Shown here: positions 6,858-14,487 of the stretch, one piece after another
Position numbering within the stretch: position 1 is the stretch's first letter
Layout of the letters: every line of letters starts with the position of its first letter
From: Pseudomonadota bacterium
GTDB taxonomy: Bacteria; Pseudomonadota; Alphaproteobacteria; Sphingomonadales; Sphingomonadaceae
Reading direction: 5' to 3'
Assembly (NCBI GenBank): GCA_023387085.1
Contig: JAEWIL010000162.1
Location: 1 to 19,011 of the forward strand
Length of the DNA stretch: 19,011 nt
The notes under the pieces: model-generated
Database searches by the model: none
What the model was told of the DNA's origin: nothing
What the model saw: only the letters and a program-made list of their open reading frames with translations
Program-made: the position numbers and the translations under genes

Positions 6858-9032
6858 TCAGGTCAGGGTCAGAAAAAGCGGCGGCGACAGCGCGAAATCA
6901 CCGATCTGCCGTATGGAAAGCACGGCACCGGGTGGAATATCGGCGAGGGTCGCCGCGTCGATGGCCAGCGCAGGCGACGCCGTTTCCCACGGTCCGGCAC
7001 CCGCGCCGGTCGATACGAGTTCGACGCGCCACGCCTCGCGGCTTTCACCCGGCCCGATGTCGATATGATCACGCCAGCCCGAATCGACCCGCGAACGCCG
7101 CGTCCAGCCGAGCTCGATCCCGCCTGCCCCGTCCGGCTGTAATCTGGGATGGACCGGTGCCAGCGGGCGCAGCGCTTGCCCCGCGGCCGGTACGGAGATC
7201 TCGCTGACCGCGCTTCCCGACCGCGGCGCCCATTGCAAGGTCGCGGCCCCGCCTTCGGCGGCCCGTGCCAGCGCGTCCGGAACCATCAAAGGCGCCGCAT
7301 AGTCGAGCAGCACGAAGGCCGTCCCCGCTGCATGCACCGTCGCAACGCTTCCACATCGTCCGCGCAGCAGGCGCGACAGCCGCCAGACGCCGGCCTCGAC
7401 CGGCTCGGCGGTCCCGAACTGTAGCAACTCGTCCCCCACCATCGCCCGGTTCGCACCGTCCAGCAGCGCCCGGTCGTCGACCGATTCCAGCACCATCGAC
7501 GGATTGACCAGCGTCACCCGCACTGCATTGTGTAAATCATAAAGCAGCATACTGCCCGTCGGCAGTTCGGTGTCGAGCGTCCCCAGCGCAGATGCCGGAT
7601 GCGCGGTACCGATTGCCACCGGCTCGGCCCCCGCCGCCGGCCGAATCCAGATATCGGCCCCGCGCCAGCCATCGTTGCTCCCCGCCGCGGCAACCGCCAG
7701 CAAGGGTGCCGAAGCCGGGACAGCACCGATATTGGGAAGGTCGAACAGACAGACGAGGCCGTCGGCATCGGGCCAGTCCGGACTGGAAACGGGCAGGCCG
7801 GGATCGGCCGCGACAGTGCCCGCGGGGATCGGTTGATGCCGGCGCAACTCGAGCCTGATGTCCGAGTCGCGGACGGTCCGCGACGCGATCCGCCAGGAGT
7901 CACCCTCACCCGTCGCGACAAGACCGCCGACGGGAAGCGCCAGCGCGCCAAAGTCGGCGCACCAGGTCAGCATCTCGCGCCCGTCGCTGGCAGCTCCTGC
8001 CAGCTTCCGCGCCAGCGCGCGCGCCGACGCCGCCGGCAGCACGGCGGGCAGGTCGACGCGCTCCTCGCGCATTCCGCCGCCGGCGACGGGCGCCGTCTGC
8101 TGCCCCGCTTGATAATCGCGATCCGGTTCGTAATGGCGCAGCCGGATCATCCCCGGCAACGATGACAGCGGCGCGCGGTGGCGTCCGACGCAATCCGACG
8201 CGGCGGGCGTGCGCGGCGCCGCGGAAAAATGCGCGAGGGCAAGAGGCGGCGAGTCGCTCTCGGGCGCCGCGAAACCCCAATCCGATGACCCGCTCGCCAG
8301 CCCTATGCCGTCGATGTCGAACAGCAGCGCAAGCGCATCGCGCACCCGGTCGCCCGACGCTGCATAACCCGCAACCGGCCAAACGCCGCCGCAACGTCCG
8401 GTCTCGCCGAGCAGGGTGTCCCCGACAAGGCCGCCATCGATGCTCCCTGCATCCGCCTCGACCTCGAACGTCAGCGACGGGATGCGATTGCCAAACGCCC
8501 CAAGTTCCAACTCTTCGAACACGACATAGGACAGCCCCCGAAACGCGCTGGCCGATTCGATTCCGACCGCCGACGCGATCAGCGGATCGGCACTTTGATC
8601 GTCGTTCCCGTCGTACCAGCGAAAGATGCAGCGCTCCCTGAACGATCCGCTCGACCCGCGCAGCAGATTGCCGTCGGCCCAGACCCTCCGGATCGCGCGG
8701 ATGCGCCGCGACGACAGCGCCACCGCAAGCGACACCGCATAGCTATATTCGGTCGTCGAAGGCCGCCCCTTGCCGCCGTCGCGCTTGTTGCGACGCTCGA
8801 TCAGGTCGGTCGCCCAGATCACGCTGCCCGCGACGCGCATCGTCCCGAACAGTTTCGGGATTTGCTGGCCATAGGTCGATGCCTGAACCTTGAGGTCGGC
8901 GAGCCGCGGCCCTTCGCGGCCCTTCGGCTTGAAGATCGCGGCGTCGGCCTGTTGGCCGATCGCCGCGCCCAGCGCCGCCCCGCCCGGCCCACCCACGATC
9001 CCGCCGACCACCGTCAGCACCAAAGTTGCCAT
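6858..9032 (-). CDS. Tail-tip protein, RcGTA gp15-like (short form)
   Basis: This 724-aa protein starts with a glycine-rich hydrophobic segment (MATLVLTVVGGIVGGPGGAA) and the RVAGSVIWATDLIE motif (about 66-79). It then has the FEELELGAFGNRIPSLTFEV signature (172-191) typical of gp15/rcc01698-like and Phage-tail_3 proteins. In RcGTA this protein closes the tail tip and contacts the recipient. RcGTA gp15 is about 1300 aa and contains a TIM-barrel-like region; here the distance from the signature to the hub-binding and C-terminal beta domains is much shorter, so that insert seems absent. A GGGAGAG ribosome site lies 5 bases upstream. A 52-base gap with a hairpin separates it from the peptidase gene, one of the few gaps in the operon. 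Confidence 0.85.
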   Translation of the reverse strand: MATLVLTVVGGIVGGPGGAALGAAIGQQADAAIFKPKGREGPRLADLKVQASTYGQQIPKLFGTMRVAGSVIWATDLIERRNKRDGGKGRPSTTEYSYAVSLAVALSSRRIRAIRRVWADGNLLRGSSGSFRERCIFRWYDGNDDQSADPLIASAVGIESASAFRGLSYVVFEELELGAFGNRIPSLTFEVEADAGSIDGGLVGDTLLGETGRCGGVWPVAGYAASGDRVRDALALLFDIDGIGLASGSSDWGFAAPESDSPPLALAHFSAAPRTPAASDCVGRHRAPLSSLPGMIRLRHYEPDRDYQAGQQTAPVAGGGMREERVDLPAVLPAASARALARKLAGAASDGREMLTWCADFGALALPVGGLVATGEGDSWRIASRTVRDSDIRLELRRHQPIPAGTVAADPGLPVSSPDWPDADGLVCLFDLPNIGAVPASAPLLAVAAAGSNDGWRGADIWIRPAAGAEPVAIGTAHPASALGTLDTELPTGSMLLYDLHNAVRVTLVNPSMVLESVDDRALLDGANRAMVGDELLQFGTAEPVEAGVWRLSRLLRGRCGSVATVHAAGTAFVLLDYAAPLMVPDALARAAEGGAATLQWAPRSGSAVSEISVPAAGQALRPLAPVHPRLQPDGAGGIELGWTRRSRVDSGWRDHIDIGPGESREAWRVELVSTGAGAGPWETASPALAIDAATLADIPPGAVLSIRQIGDFALSPPLFLTLT

Positions 9033-9051
9033 GGAATCTCTCCCGAACAGG

Positions 9052-9083
9052 CATATCCTCTCTGTCGCGAAGCGATGGGGAGG
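9052..9083 (-). repeat. REP-like intergenic hairpin, copy B, inside the tail operon
   Basis: It fills the gp14-gp15 gap, starting one base past the gp14 stop. CCTCTC (9057-9062) pairs with GGGAGG (9078-9083), and TCGC (9065-9068) with GCGA (9072-9075). It matches the element at 60-92 in inverse orientation, with a compensating base-pair exchange. It could slow exonucleases or insulate translation of gp15 from gp14. No T-run follows. Confidence 0.6.
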
Positions 9084-9084
9084 A

Positions 9085-9489
9085 TCAGAATTTCAATCGC
9101 CATGTCTCGAAATCGGGTAGGGGATTCGCCAGCGGCGTTTCCACCACCCGCCGCAATCCCGCATGGGCGTGGACGAAAGTCGCCGGCCCCATCACCCCCA
9201 GATGAAACTGCCCAGCCGCCAGCGCGACAAGCGCGACATCGCCGTCGCGCCGGTCATCGACCCGCGAAAACCCCGCAGACGCGAGCGCCGCCTCGATCCG
9301 CTCGCGCCGCCAGCCGCGAAGCGGATAGCCGGCCGGCGCGACCAGCACCCGCCCCGCCGCCGCATAGGCCGCCCAGACCAGCCCGACACAATCGAGCCCG
9401 ATCGACCGATCGCGCCCTTGCGGCACGAACCGCACCCCGACCAGCACCCGCGCGGCCGCAAAGGCTCGCGCGCCCAAATCCTCAGCCAC
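9085..9489 (-). CDS. NlpC/P60 cell-wall peptidase, RcGTA gp14-like
   Basis: This 134-aa protein is a compact NlpC/P60 cysteine peptidase of the phage tail type. Visible catalytic elements are Cys34 in GLDCVGLVW, His96 in FHLGVM and a third polar residue, probably His107 in FVHAHAG. Such tail peptidases cut peptide stems of peptidoglycan so the tail can cross the wall during DNA delivery. No signal peptide is present, as expected for a virion protein. The start overlaps the hub gene's stop by 8 bases, so translation is likely coupled. The length equals that of the RcGTA homologue to within a few residues, from memory. Confidence 0.9.
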   Translation of the reverse strand: MAEDLGARAFAAARVLVGVRFVPQGRDRSIGLDCVGLVWAAYAAAGRVLVAPAGYPLRGWRRERIEAALASAGFSRVDDRRDGDVALVALAAGQFHLGVMGPATFVHAHAGLRRVVETPLANPLPDFETWRLKF

Positions 9490-10318
9490 CGGGATAGCGC
9501 GTCAGCAGATCATTGCCCGGCAGATGCGCCTCGCCGCGAAAATTGACGGCATTGGCAAAGCGCGCGCGGCAGGTCGCAAGCTGCTTGTCGCATCCCTCGA
9601 TCAGCCGCACCCGCAGCGGCAGGGGCGGGAGCGTAGGCGGCATCTCGGCGAGCGTCAGCACTTCGCCCGCTTGCCCGATCAACGGACTCGCAAGGCCGCA
9701 TATGGCCCCTTCCAGCCAGGTCAGCTCGCCAAATTCCATGGCTCCGGGCGCGACCGCGGCGTCGAGCGTCACCGTCCTGCCCGACACCGCGACGACGCGC
9801 CGGATGTGCGTACGCGGCGCCAAGTCGACGCGGCAGGCAGGATCGCCCAGCATCGCACGGCACGACGGCGAGGTCGCGGGGCACGCCGGCCGGTCGAGAA
9901 TCCGCGTCACCCCTTGAAGCTCGGCGGTAAAGGCCACGCCGCGCCGCTCGACCGCGCCGAGCGAACCGCGCGCGACGGTCACCGGCGCCGCCTCGGGCGC
10001 CGTCCAGTCGGTCACGAACAGCATCAGTTCGGCGCCATCCCAGCGTCCCGCGTCGAGGTCGGCGGCGGCGATCGCATCGCTCGTCACCGCGCCTTCGAGG
10101 TCCATCGTCGCTGCTTCCAGACTGTCGCGCGTTTCCAGCGCCGACGGTTTCATTCCTGGCGCCGCGCGATAGGGGACGCCGCCGACGATCAGGTCGCGGT
10201 CATGCGACGTCAGCCCGATCACCACCCCGTCGCGCCGCGACAACCGCCAACACCACGCCAGCGTCACGACTTCCTCGCGCAGCCAGTCGGGTGCCGCGCT
10301 CCCGCCCAGGCTCACCAT
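9482..10318 (-). CDS. Tail hub protein, DUF2163 / BR0599 type, RcGTA gp13-like
   Basis: This 278-aa protein combines an N-terminal DUF2163 domain (about 1-165) with a C-terminal BR0599-type domain (about 195-275). The N-terminal segment GLTSHDRDLIVGGVPYRAAP is characteristic. Four cysteines lie at family-conserved places: Cys153 and Cys162 (PSCRAMLGDPACRVDLA), then Cys243 and Cys250 (EGCDKQLATCRARF). The RcGTA and lambda-type hubs are reported to hold an iron-sulfur cluster, and these four residues would suit that. The start at 10318 gives a 7-base overlap with the distal-tail gene; the reading frame stays open far upstream, but that extension is low-complexity arginine/glycine sequence opposite a real gene. 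Confidence 0.88.
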   Translation of the reverse strand: MVSLGGSAAPDWLREEVVTLAWCWRLSRRDGVVIGLTSHDRDLIVGGVPYRAAPGMKPSALETRDSLEAATMDLEGAVTSDAIAAADLDAGRWDGAELMLFVTDWTAPEAAPVTVARGSLGAVERRGVAFTAELQGVTRILDRPACPATSPSCRAMLGDPACRVDLAPRTHIRRVVAVSGRTVTLDAAVAPGAMEFGELTWLEGAICGLASPLIGQAGEVLTLAEMPPTLPPLPLRVRLIEGCDKQLATCRARFANAVNFRGEAHLPGNDLLTRYPGG

Positions 10319-12630
10319 GGCGCCCGCACCTCGACCAGCGGTACGCTCGCCACCTCCCCTGCCAGAAACGTCGCGCGGCTGACCTCGAGCCGGTCCTCGG
10401 CAAAGCGCACCGGCACATCGAACAAGAATCCGGCGCGCACTGCCGCACCCGCCGCCGGCGCCGCATCGAGCAAAATCTCGCCCTCTGCCGTCACCGTAAA
10501 CGCCGCCGTCTCGATCCCGTCGACCGACACGCGGACGCTGCCGGCAACCGGCAGGCGGATCGCACGCTCCTGCACCGCCTCGCCCGCTCCATAGCGTTTG
10601 ACCAGCGCGAACTGCCGCCGGCTTCCGTCGCCCGCCCCCAGCCACTGGTCCGCCGCGCCGGGCAATCCGCCATCCACCGCTGATCCATGATCGAACGGAT
10701 CGCGAAAGCGAAACGCGCGCGCCGCGCCCCTTCGCGCCCGAAAGAAATCGGTGAGCGTCCGCACATCGGCCTCCGACCGTATCCCCGCCCCGGCGTCGTA
10801 GCGCATCCGCGCCTCGACCCATTCGCTCGCGCGTTGCTCGTGGCCCGCCGGCGAACTCACGATCTGGGTCGAAAATTCGGTTTGCGCCATCGCCTCGCGT
10901 CCGATCGCGAGCGGAAAGTCGACCGCATCGAAAGCCTGCACATCATCCTCCCCGTCAAACGTCACAAAGCCGTCGCGGGCAACTTGCGGCAGCGCCCACA
11001 GGAACGCCCGCGCGACCCCCGCGCGCCGAGCGCCGTCGGCCGCGTCCGCAATCGCCGCCCACGCCGCACGATCCTCGGCGCGCAGCACGAATCCCGAAAA
11101 ATAATGCTGGTCCCCAATAGGATAGCCCAGCCGATCGGCCATCGCGTCCCGGGCAGCCAACGTCGCCGCGCCGCGTCCGCCCGTCACCCAGTCATAATCC
11201 TCGAGCTGCAGCACATCGAACGCCGGCGACGCCCAGCCCGTGGGTACATTGGCGCGCCGCAGTTCGGGCGCCTCCGGATCGAGCACCGTCGGCAGATAGA
11301 CGAGCAGATGGCTCGTCAACGCCCCCGCCTCGTCGCGCGCCGCCGCGACAAGCGCTTCGGTCGATCCCGCCAGCAGCGCGCCCAGCGCGTCGAGCATCGC
11401 GCGCTGCGGCGCCGTCAGGCTTCCGCGCACATCGGCGATTGCCACGCCCGCGCCGCCCAGCGCGGCGGTCGTCGCAGCGTCATAGGCGCAGAGGCGCCCA
11501 CCCCCGGCGACCCACCACCAAGGCTCGCCGACCTGGAATTTCACCGCGATCCCCGCCTCGACCGCGATGCCGACGAACGCCCGCGCGACAAGCTGCAGAT
11601 AACCCATCGCCTCGCCATTCGCGGGCGACAGCAAGGTCGACGGCGGGTCCCAGCCAGTCAGCGCGGGCGCACCATCGGCATCGCGCTGCTTCCAGCTTTC
11701 GGGGCAATAGGCATCGAAAAGTTCATAGGACAGCGACCAGATCAGCCCCAGTCCCGCTACCGCACATTCGCCTGCAAGCGCCCGGTGCCACGCCGCGCAC
11801 GGCGCGTTGATCGCCCCGCCCGCGACTCTTGCCCGGAACGCCCCGCCGTCGGCGGCGAGCCGCATATAATGGCTCATCCCGACATAATGGACGACGTCGC
11901 CGCGATAGCCCAATTGCACGATCTGCCGCACCACCCGGGCCGGTGCCAGATGATAGACATCGTCATAGCCGTTCGCGATGCCAAGCCCGTGCTCGGGCAT
12001 CACCGCATCGCCGATCGCCAGCACCGATCCCGAACCCCAACAGGCGATGCCGCTCATCTCGGCCCAGGCTTCCGCCGGCGCCGCCAACAGACCCGCGCCG
12101 CCATCGAAGCCCGGCGGCACCAGCGAGACGAACATCCGGTCGATATCGCCCGCCCAGACGCGGTCGGCCTCGCCCGGCAGCAGAAACCCGCCGTCGAGCG
12201 CATCGAAATCGAGCGTCACGACGGCATCCTCCGCCGTCCCCACAGCATAATTCCACAGCCGCACATACCAGGCGCGCGGGCTCCCCGCCGCGTCGCGCCC
12301 CTCGATCGTCAGCGTCGGCCCGTGCAGCGCGTCGAGCGGCTTGACCCCGCCCGACCGCCACCGGAACCGAAGCTGCGTGTGCCGGAAATCGCGCCGCGTT
12401 TCATAGGCCAGCAGCGGATGATCCCAGCGATCCTCCGCCTCCCAGATCAGCCCCGCCAGGTCCTGTTTATTGTAGAAGACCGCATCGACGCGCAGCGCAT
12501 CAGGCGCCGGCGTCGTGATCGCCGCGACCATCGGCCGCGGGAAATCGACCGTCCAGAAGCGCGGATCGAAGCGCTTGACCCAGCTGCGGCGATGATGCCG
12601 CTCGGGCTCCGCGACCAAAGCCCAACCCAT
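10312..12630 (-). CDS. Distal-tail DUF2460 protein (RcGTA gp12-like) with large N-terminal glycosidase-like extension
   Basis: This 772-aa protein ends in a standard DUF2460 domain (residues 581-772: FSTQIVSSPAGHEQR, ADVRTLTDFFRARRGAARAF), about the full size of RcGTA gp12. Before it lie 580 residues not found in RcGTA gp12. Residues 1-200 look beta-rich. Residues about 215-560 show alternating strand/helix sequence, VGEPWWW with Glu369 and LQLEDYDW with Glu477, a layout reminiscent of clan-A glycosidase TIM barrels; activity is unproven. An ATG at 10890 opens the DUF2460 part, so an internal start could give a separate short product, though its ribosome site is poor. The start at 12630 overlaps the tape-measure stop (TGATG). 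Placed in the baseplate ring, the extension may bind or cut surface polysaccharide. Confidence 0.82.
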   Translation of the reverse strand: MGWALVAEPERHHRRSWVKRFDPRFWTVDFPRPMVAAITTPAPDALRVDAVFYNKQDLAGLIWEAEDRWDHPLLAYETRRDFRHTQLRFRWRSGGVKPLDALHGPTLTIEGRDAAGSPRAWYVRLWNYAVGTAEDAVVTLDFDALDGGFLLPGEADRVWAGDIDRMFVSLVPPGFDGGAGLLAAPAEAWAEMSGIACWGSGSVLAIGDAVMPEHGLGIANGYDDVYHLAPARVVRQIVQLGYRGDVVHYVGMSHYMRLAADGGAFRARVAGGAINAPCAAWHRALAGECAVAGLGLIWSLSYELFDAYCPESWKQRDADGAPALTGWDPPSTLLSPANGEAMGYLQLVARAFVGIAVEAGIAVKFQVGEPWWWVAGGGRLCAYDAATTAALGGAGVAIADVRGSLTAPQRAMLDALGALLAGSTEALVAAARDEAGALTSHLLVYLPTVLDPEAPELRRANVPTGWASPAFDVLQLEDYDWVTGGRGAATLAARDAMADRLGYPIGDQHYFSGFVLRAEDRAAWAAIADAADGARRAGVARAFLWALPQVARDGFVTFDGEDDVQAFDAVDFPLAIGREAMAQTEFSTQIVSSPAGHEQRASEWVEARMRYDAGAGIRSEADVRTLTDFFRARRGAARAFRFRDPFDHGSAVDGGLPGAADQWLGAGDGSRRQFALVKRYGAGEAVQERAIRLPVAGSVRVSVDGIETAAFTVTAEGEILLDAAPAAGAAVRAGFLFDVPVRFAEDRLEVSRATFLAGEVASVPLVEVRAPW

Positions 12631-13187
12631 CAATCCTCTCCCTGCGCCATCGCGCGCCGCACCGCGCGCGCCAGTTGGCGGCCGGTCTGCGCCAGCCGCT
12701 GCGGCTCGCTCGCGCCGTCGCCGCGGACATTCACCGTGATCGCGATATTGCGCGTCCCGCCGCTTCCCGTCTCGACCCGCCCGCTCGACGTCGGGACGAA
12801 CCATTCGGGACCGCGTTCCCCGACGCGATAGGCGCGCCCTCCGCTCACAGGTCCGCCCGTCGCCCGTCCCGGCGCCCCGAACAGCGCGCCGATCACCGAG
12901 GTTCCGAGCGACAGCAACCCGCCGCCGCCGCCCAGCGCACCCAGTCCGTTCGAGATCGCCGCGCGCGCGATATCGGCCATCGCCGACAGCGCGAGCCGCT
13001 TCAGATCCTCGAACCCCAGCTTGCCGCTGACGATCGCGCGCGTCAGCGCGCGCTCGATCGCCTGTCCGGCGCGCTCGGTCTCGCTCACCAGCGGCCCGCC
13101 GATCTCGGCGCGCAGCGCCGCGATCTCGCGCCGAAAGCCGGCGGCTTCGCCGCGCAGCGCGCCGAACATGTCGTCGATCTCATCCAT
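12630..13187 (-). CDS. Tail tape-measure protein, RcGTA gp11-like
   Basis: This 185-aa protein starts with a helical region (about 1-75) able to form a coiled coil, then a glycine/alanine membrane-like stretch (about 80-108). The hallmark tape-measure C-terminal motif follows: RATGGPVSGGRAYRVGERGP, then EWFVP. Tape measures set tail length and line the tube. It is very short, as in GTAs (RcGTA gp11 is near 220 aa) and unlike siphophages with tapes of 700 aa or more. At roughly 0.15 nm per residue the tail would be about 28 nm. It overlaps the chaperone gene by 8 bases and shares a TGATG with the next gene. Confidence 0.88.
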   Translation of the reverse strand: MDEIDDMFGALRGEAAGFRREIAALRAEIGGPLVSETERAGQAIERALTRAIVSGKLGFEDLKRLALSAMADIARAAISNGLGALGGGGGLLSLGTSVIGALFGAPGRATGGPVSGGRAYRVGERGPEWFVPTSSGRVETGSGGTRNIAITVNVRGDGASEPQRLAQTGRQLARAVRRAMAQGED

Positions 13188-13380
13188 CGGGAAATTGCTC
13201 CATCATCGCCGCCAGACCGGCACGGTCCACGCCCCCGGTACCCTCTTCACCGCGCCAGGCCGCCAGCACCTCCGCGACATCGGCGGGCGTCGCCGCCCAG
13301 AAATCGTCGGGACGCCAGCCGAGGACACGCGCCGTCACCCCCGCCAGCGCCAGCGCGGCGGGGCCGAACCGCTCGTCCAT
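13180..13380 (-). CDS. Tail assembly chaperone, RcGTA gp10.1-like
   Basis: This 66-aa acidic helical protein has the LGWRPDDFWAATPADV core of the small phage tail assembly chaperone family (rcc01693-like). In the GTA order it sits between gp10 and the tape measure, where such proteins coat the tape before tube polymerisation. It starts 3 bases after the gp10 stop and overlaps the tape-measure start by 8 bases. No programmed frameshift is needed, since the two chaperones are separate genes here. Confidence 0.88.
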   Translation of the reverse strand: MDERFGPAALALAGVTARVLGWRPDDFWAATPADVAEVLAAWRGEEGTGGVDRAGLAAMMEQFPDG

Positions 13381-13383
13381 CGC

Positions 13384-13698
13384 TCACCGTCCCTGCAATA
13401 TCTGCCCCAGCAGCACGCGCAGCGCGGGGGTCGCCGCCGCCAGGCCCTGTGCAACCACCGCTTCGCCCACCGCTTCGCGTGTCAGCGTCGGGGGGCGGTC
13501 CTTCAGGCAATGCCAGAACAGCGTAGCCAGTTCGCCCAGGGCGAGCCGCCCGTCGGCGGCGCGCTCGACCAGCGCGAACAGCGGGCCGAGTTCGCTCTCG
13601 GCGGCGACCAGCGCCGCAAAGCTCGGGCGCAGCACATGCGCTGCGCCCCCGATCCGGAGTTCGGCTTCGCCGCGCAGCGGATTGGCCGCCCCGCTCAC
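13384..13698 (-). CDS. Tail assembly chaperone-like protein, RcGTA gp10 family
   Basis: This 104-aa protein has the GTA_gp10 pattern. NPLRGEAELRIGGAAHVLRP forms an N-terminal beta part, AALVAAESELGPLFAL the conserved helix, and GELATLFWHCLKD a second one. The family is placed with tail tube chaperones (TAC_11-like) and is a strong marker of GTA-like clusters in alphaproteobacteria. Its ATG overlaps the gp9 stop by 4 bases (ATGA), so translation is coupled to the tube protein. Confidence 0.9.
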   Translation of the reverse strand: MSGAANPLRGEAELRIGGAAHVLRPSFAALVAAESELGPLFALVERAADGRLALGELATLFWHCLKDRPPTLTREAVGEAVVAQGLAAATPALRVLLGQILQGR

Positions 13699-14102
13699 AG
13701 GCTGACCACCGGGCCGCTCGATTCCAGGCTCAGCGTATAATTGCGCTCGCCATTATAATCGCCGGCATAGTCGAGCCGCGTGACCAGAAACCGCCCGCGC
13801 ATCCGCTCGCCGCTTTCGAAGCTCAGCTCATAATCGTCGATCGCACCCGACAGCGCATGGCCGCGCACCCTTCCCTCGGCGTCCGATCCGGTAAAGATGC
13901 CCGCCGCGCTGACCGAAACCGACCGCACGCCCGCGCCAGACAACAGCTCGCGCCAACCGCCCGAATCCTTGGTCGTAACGTTCACCGCCTCGCCGTTGAC
14001 CGACAGCTGCGTCGTGCGCAGCCCTGCCACCGTGGCAAAGCCCGGCGGGGCTCCACCGTCGCCGATCTTGAGCAGAAAAGCGCTCCCATTTTCGATTCCC
14101 AT
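13695..14102 (-). CDS. Major tail tube protein, TP901-1 family, RcGTA gp9-like
   Basis: This 135-aa protein is beta-rich and fits the TP901-1-type major tail protein family. Recognisable pieces are GLRTTQLSVNGEAVNVTTKD near residues 27-46, the GWRELLSGAG loop, and the C-terminal GRFLVTRLDYAGDYNGERNY. It polymerises as hexameric rings around the tape measure to form the tail tube. The start at 14102 follows a good GGGAGAA ribosome site. Because an antisense gene occupies the 540 bases upstream, this tail gene cannot be coupled to gp8. It must rely on read-through or on a promoter of its own. Confidence 0.9.
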   Translation of the reverse strand: MGIENGSAFLLKIGDGGAPPGFATVAGLRTTQLSVNGEAVNVTTKDSGGWRELLSGAGVRSVSVSAAGIFTGSDAEGRVRGHALSGAIDDYELSFESGERMRGRFLVTRLDYAGDYNGERNYTLSLESSGPVVSL

Positions 14103-14120
14103 CGTTTATTCTCCCGACCA

Positions 14121-14126
14121 TAAAAT
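14121..14126 (+). promoter_or_regulatory. Possible -10 element of the antisense small-protein gene
   Basis: TAAAAT lies in the 46-base gap between two divergent starts, in a short AT-rich patch (14120-14130). It is 22 bases before the plus-strand ATG. No clear -35 is found at the usual distance, so the call rests on the -10 and on the need for a promoter of its own. Confidence 0.25.
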
Positions 14127-14148
14127 ATCTGCAACGGGGAGTCGCAGG

Positions 14149-14487
14149 ATGCTGATCACAAGCTTGCTCTTGGCCACCATGGCGCCCGCCGGAACGGGCA
14201 CCGTCGAAACGACGCGCGCCGCCTTCACCAAATGCCTGCGCGGCCACCTGCTGAAGTCGCTCGAGGCCAAGATGGGCGAAGCCGAATATGAAGTGTCGCT
14301 AAAGGCCGCATGCGACGCGGAGCGCGAGGCATTCCGCGTCGCGGTCACCACCGCGAACAAGACCAGCGGCTATTCGGCCGCCGACGCCGCCGACAACGCC
14401 GAGATGCAGATCGAGGATTATCACGCGAGCTTCACCGACAAGTTCGCCGACTATTCCTCGAGCAACACCCTCCCCGCCAAGGAATGA
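14149..14487 (+). CDS. Small secreted protein inserted antisense in the tail cluster, function unknown
   Basis: This 112-aa protein has an N-terminal signal (LITSLLLATMAPAG) and a helical, acidic mature part with two cysteines (29 and 55) spaced to form a helix-helix disulfide in the periplasm. The end is low-complexity (YSSSNTLPAKE). I do not recognise a characterised family; similar small proteins exist, from memory, in sphingomonads. The start at 14149 is fixed by GGGGAG 7 bases upstream and by the signal peptide. It is the only plus-strand gene among 15 phage-type genes, lying between gp8 and gp9, which is the arrangement of a cargo ('moron') gene with independent expression. Its transcript would oppose the structural operon. 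Confidence 0.75.
   Translation: MLITSLLLATMAPAGTGTVETTRAAFTKCLRGHLLKSLEAKMGEAEYEVSLKAACDAEREAFRVAVTTANKTSGYSAADAADNAEMQIEDYHASFTDKFADYSSSNTLPAKE

Noticed and set aside
10319..10822. N-terminal extension of the hub gene up to 10822
   Set aside because: The extra residues are Gly/Arg low-complexity from another frame of gp12. The ATG at 10318 starts exactly where the DUF2163 similarity begins and overlaps the gp12 stop.
10890..10890. Separate DUF2460 gene starting at 10890
   Set aside because: There is no stop codon between it and the upstream part and only a poorly placed GAGG. A single fused product is simpler, though an internal start is mentioned as possible.
12631..12804. N-terminal extension of gp12 up to 12804
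   Set aside because: It would overlap the tape-measure gene by 175 bases with Arg-rich sequence. The TGATG at 12628-12632 gives a natural start.
10687..12831. Open frame of 714 aa on the plus strand
   Set aside because: It lies opposite gp12. Composition is Arg/Pro/His-rich with no recognisable fold, as expected from a reverse frame of GC-rich coding DNA.
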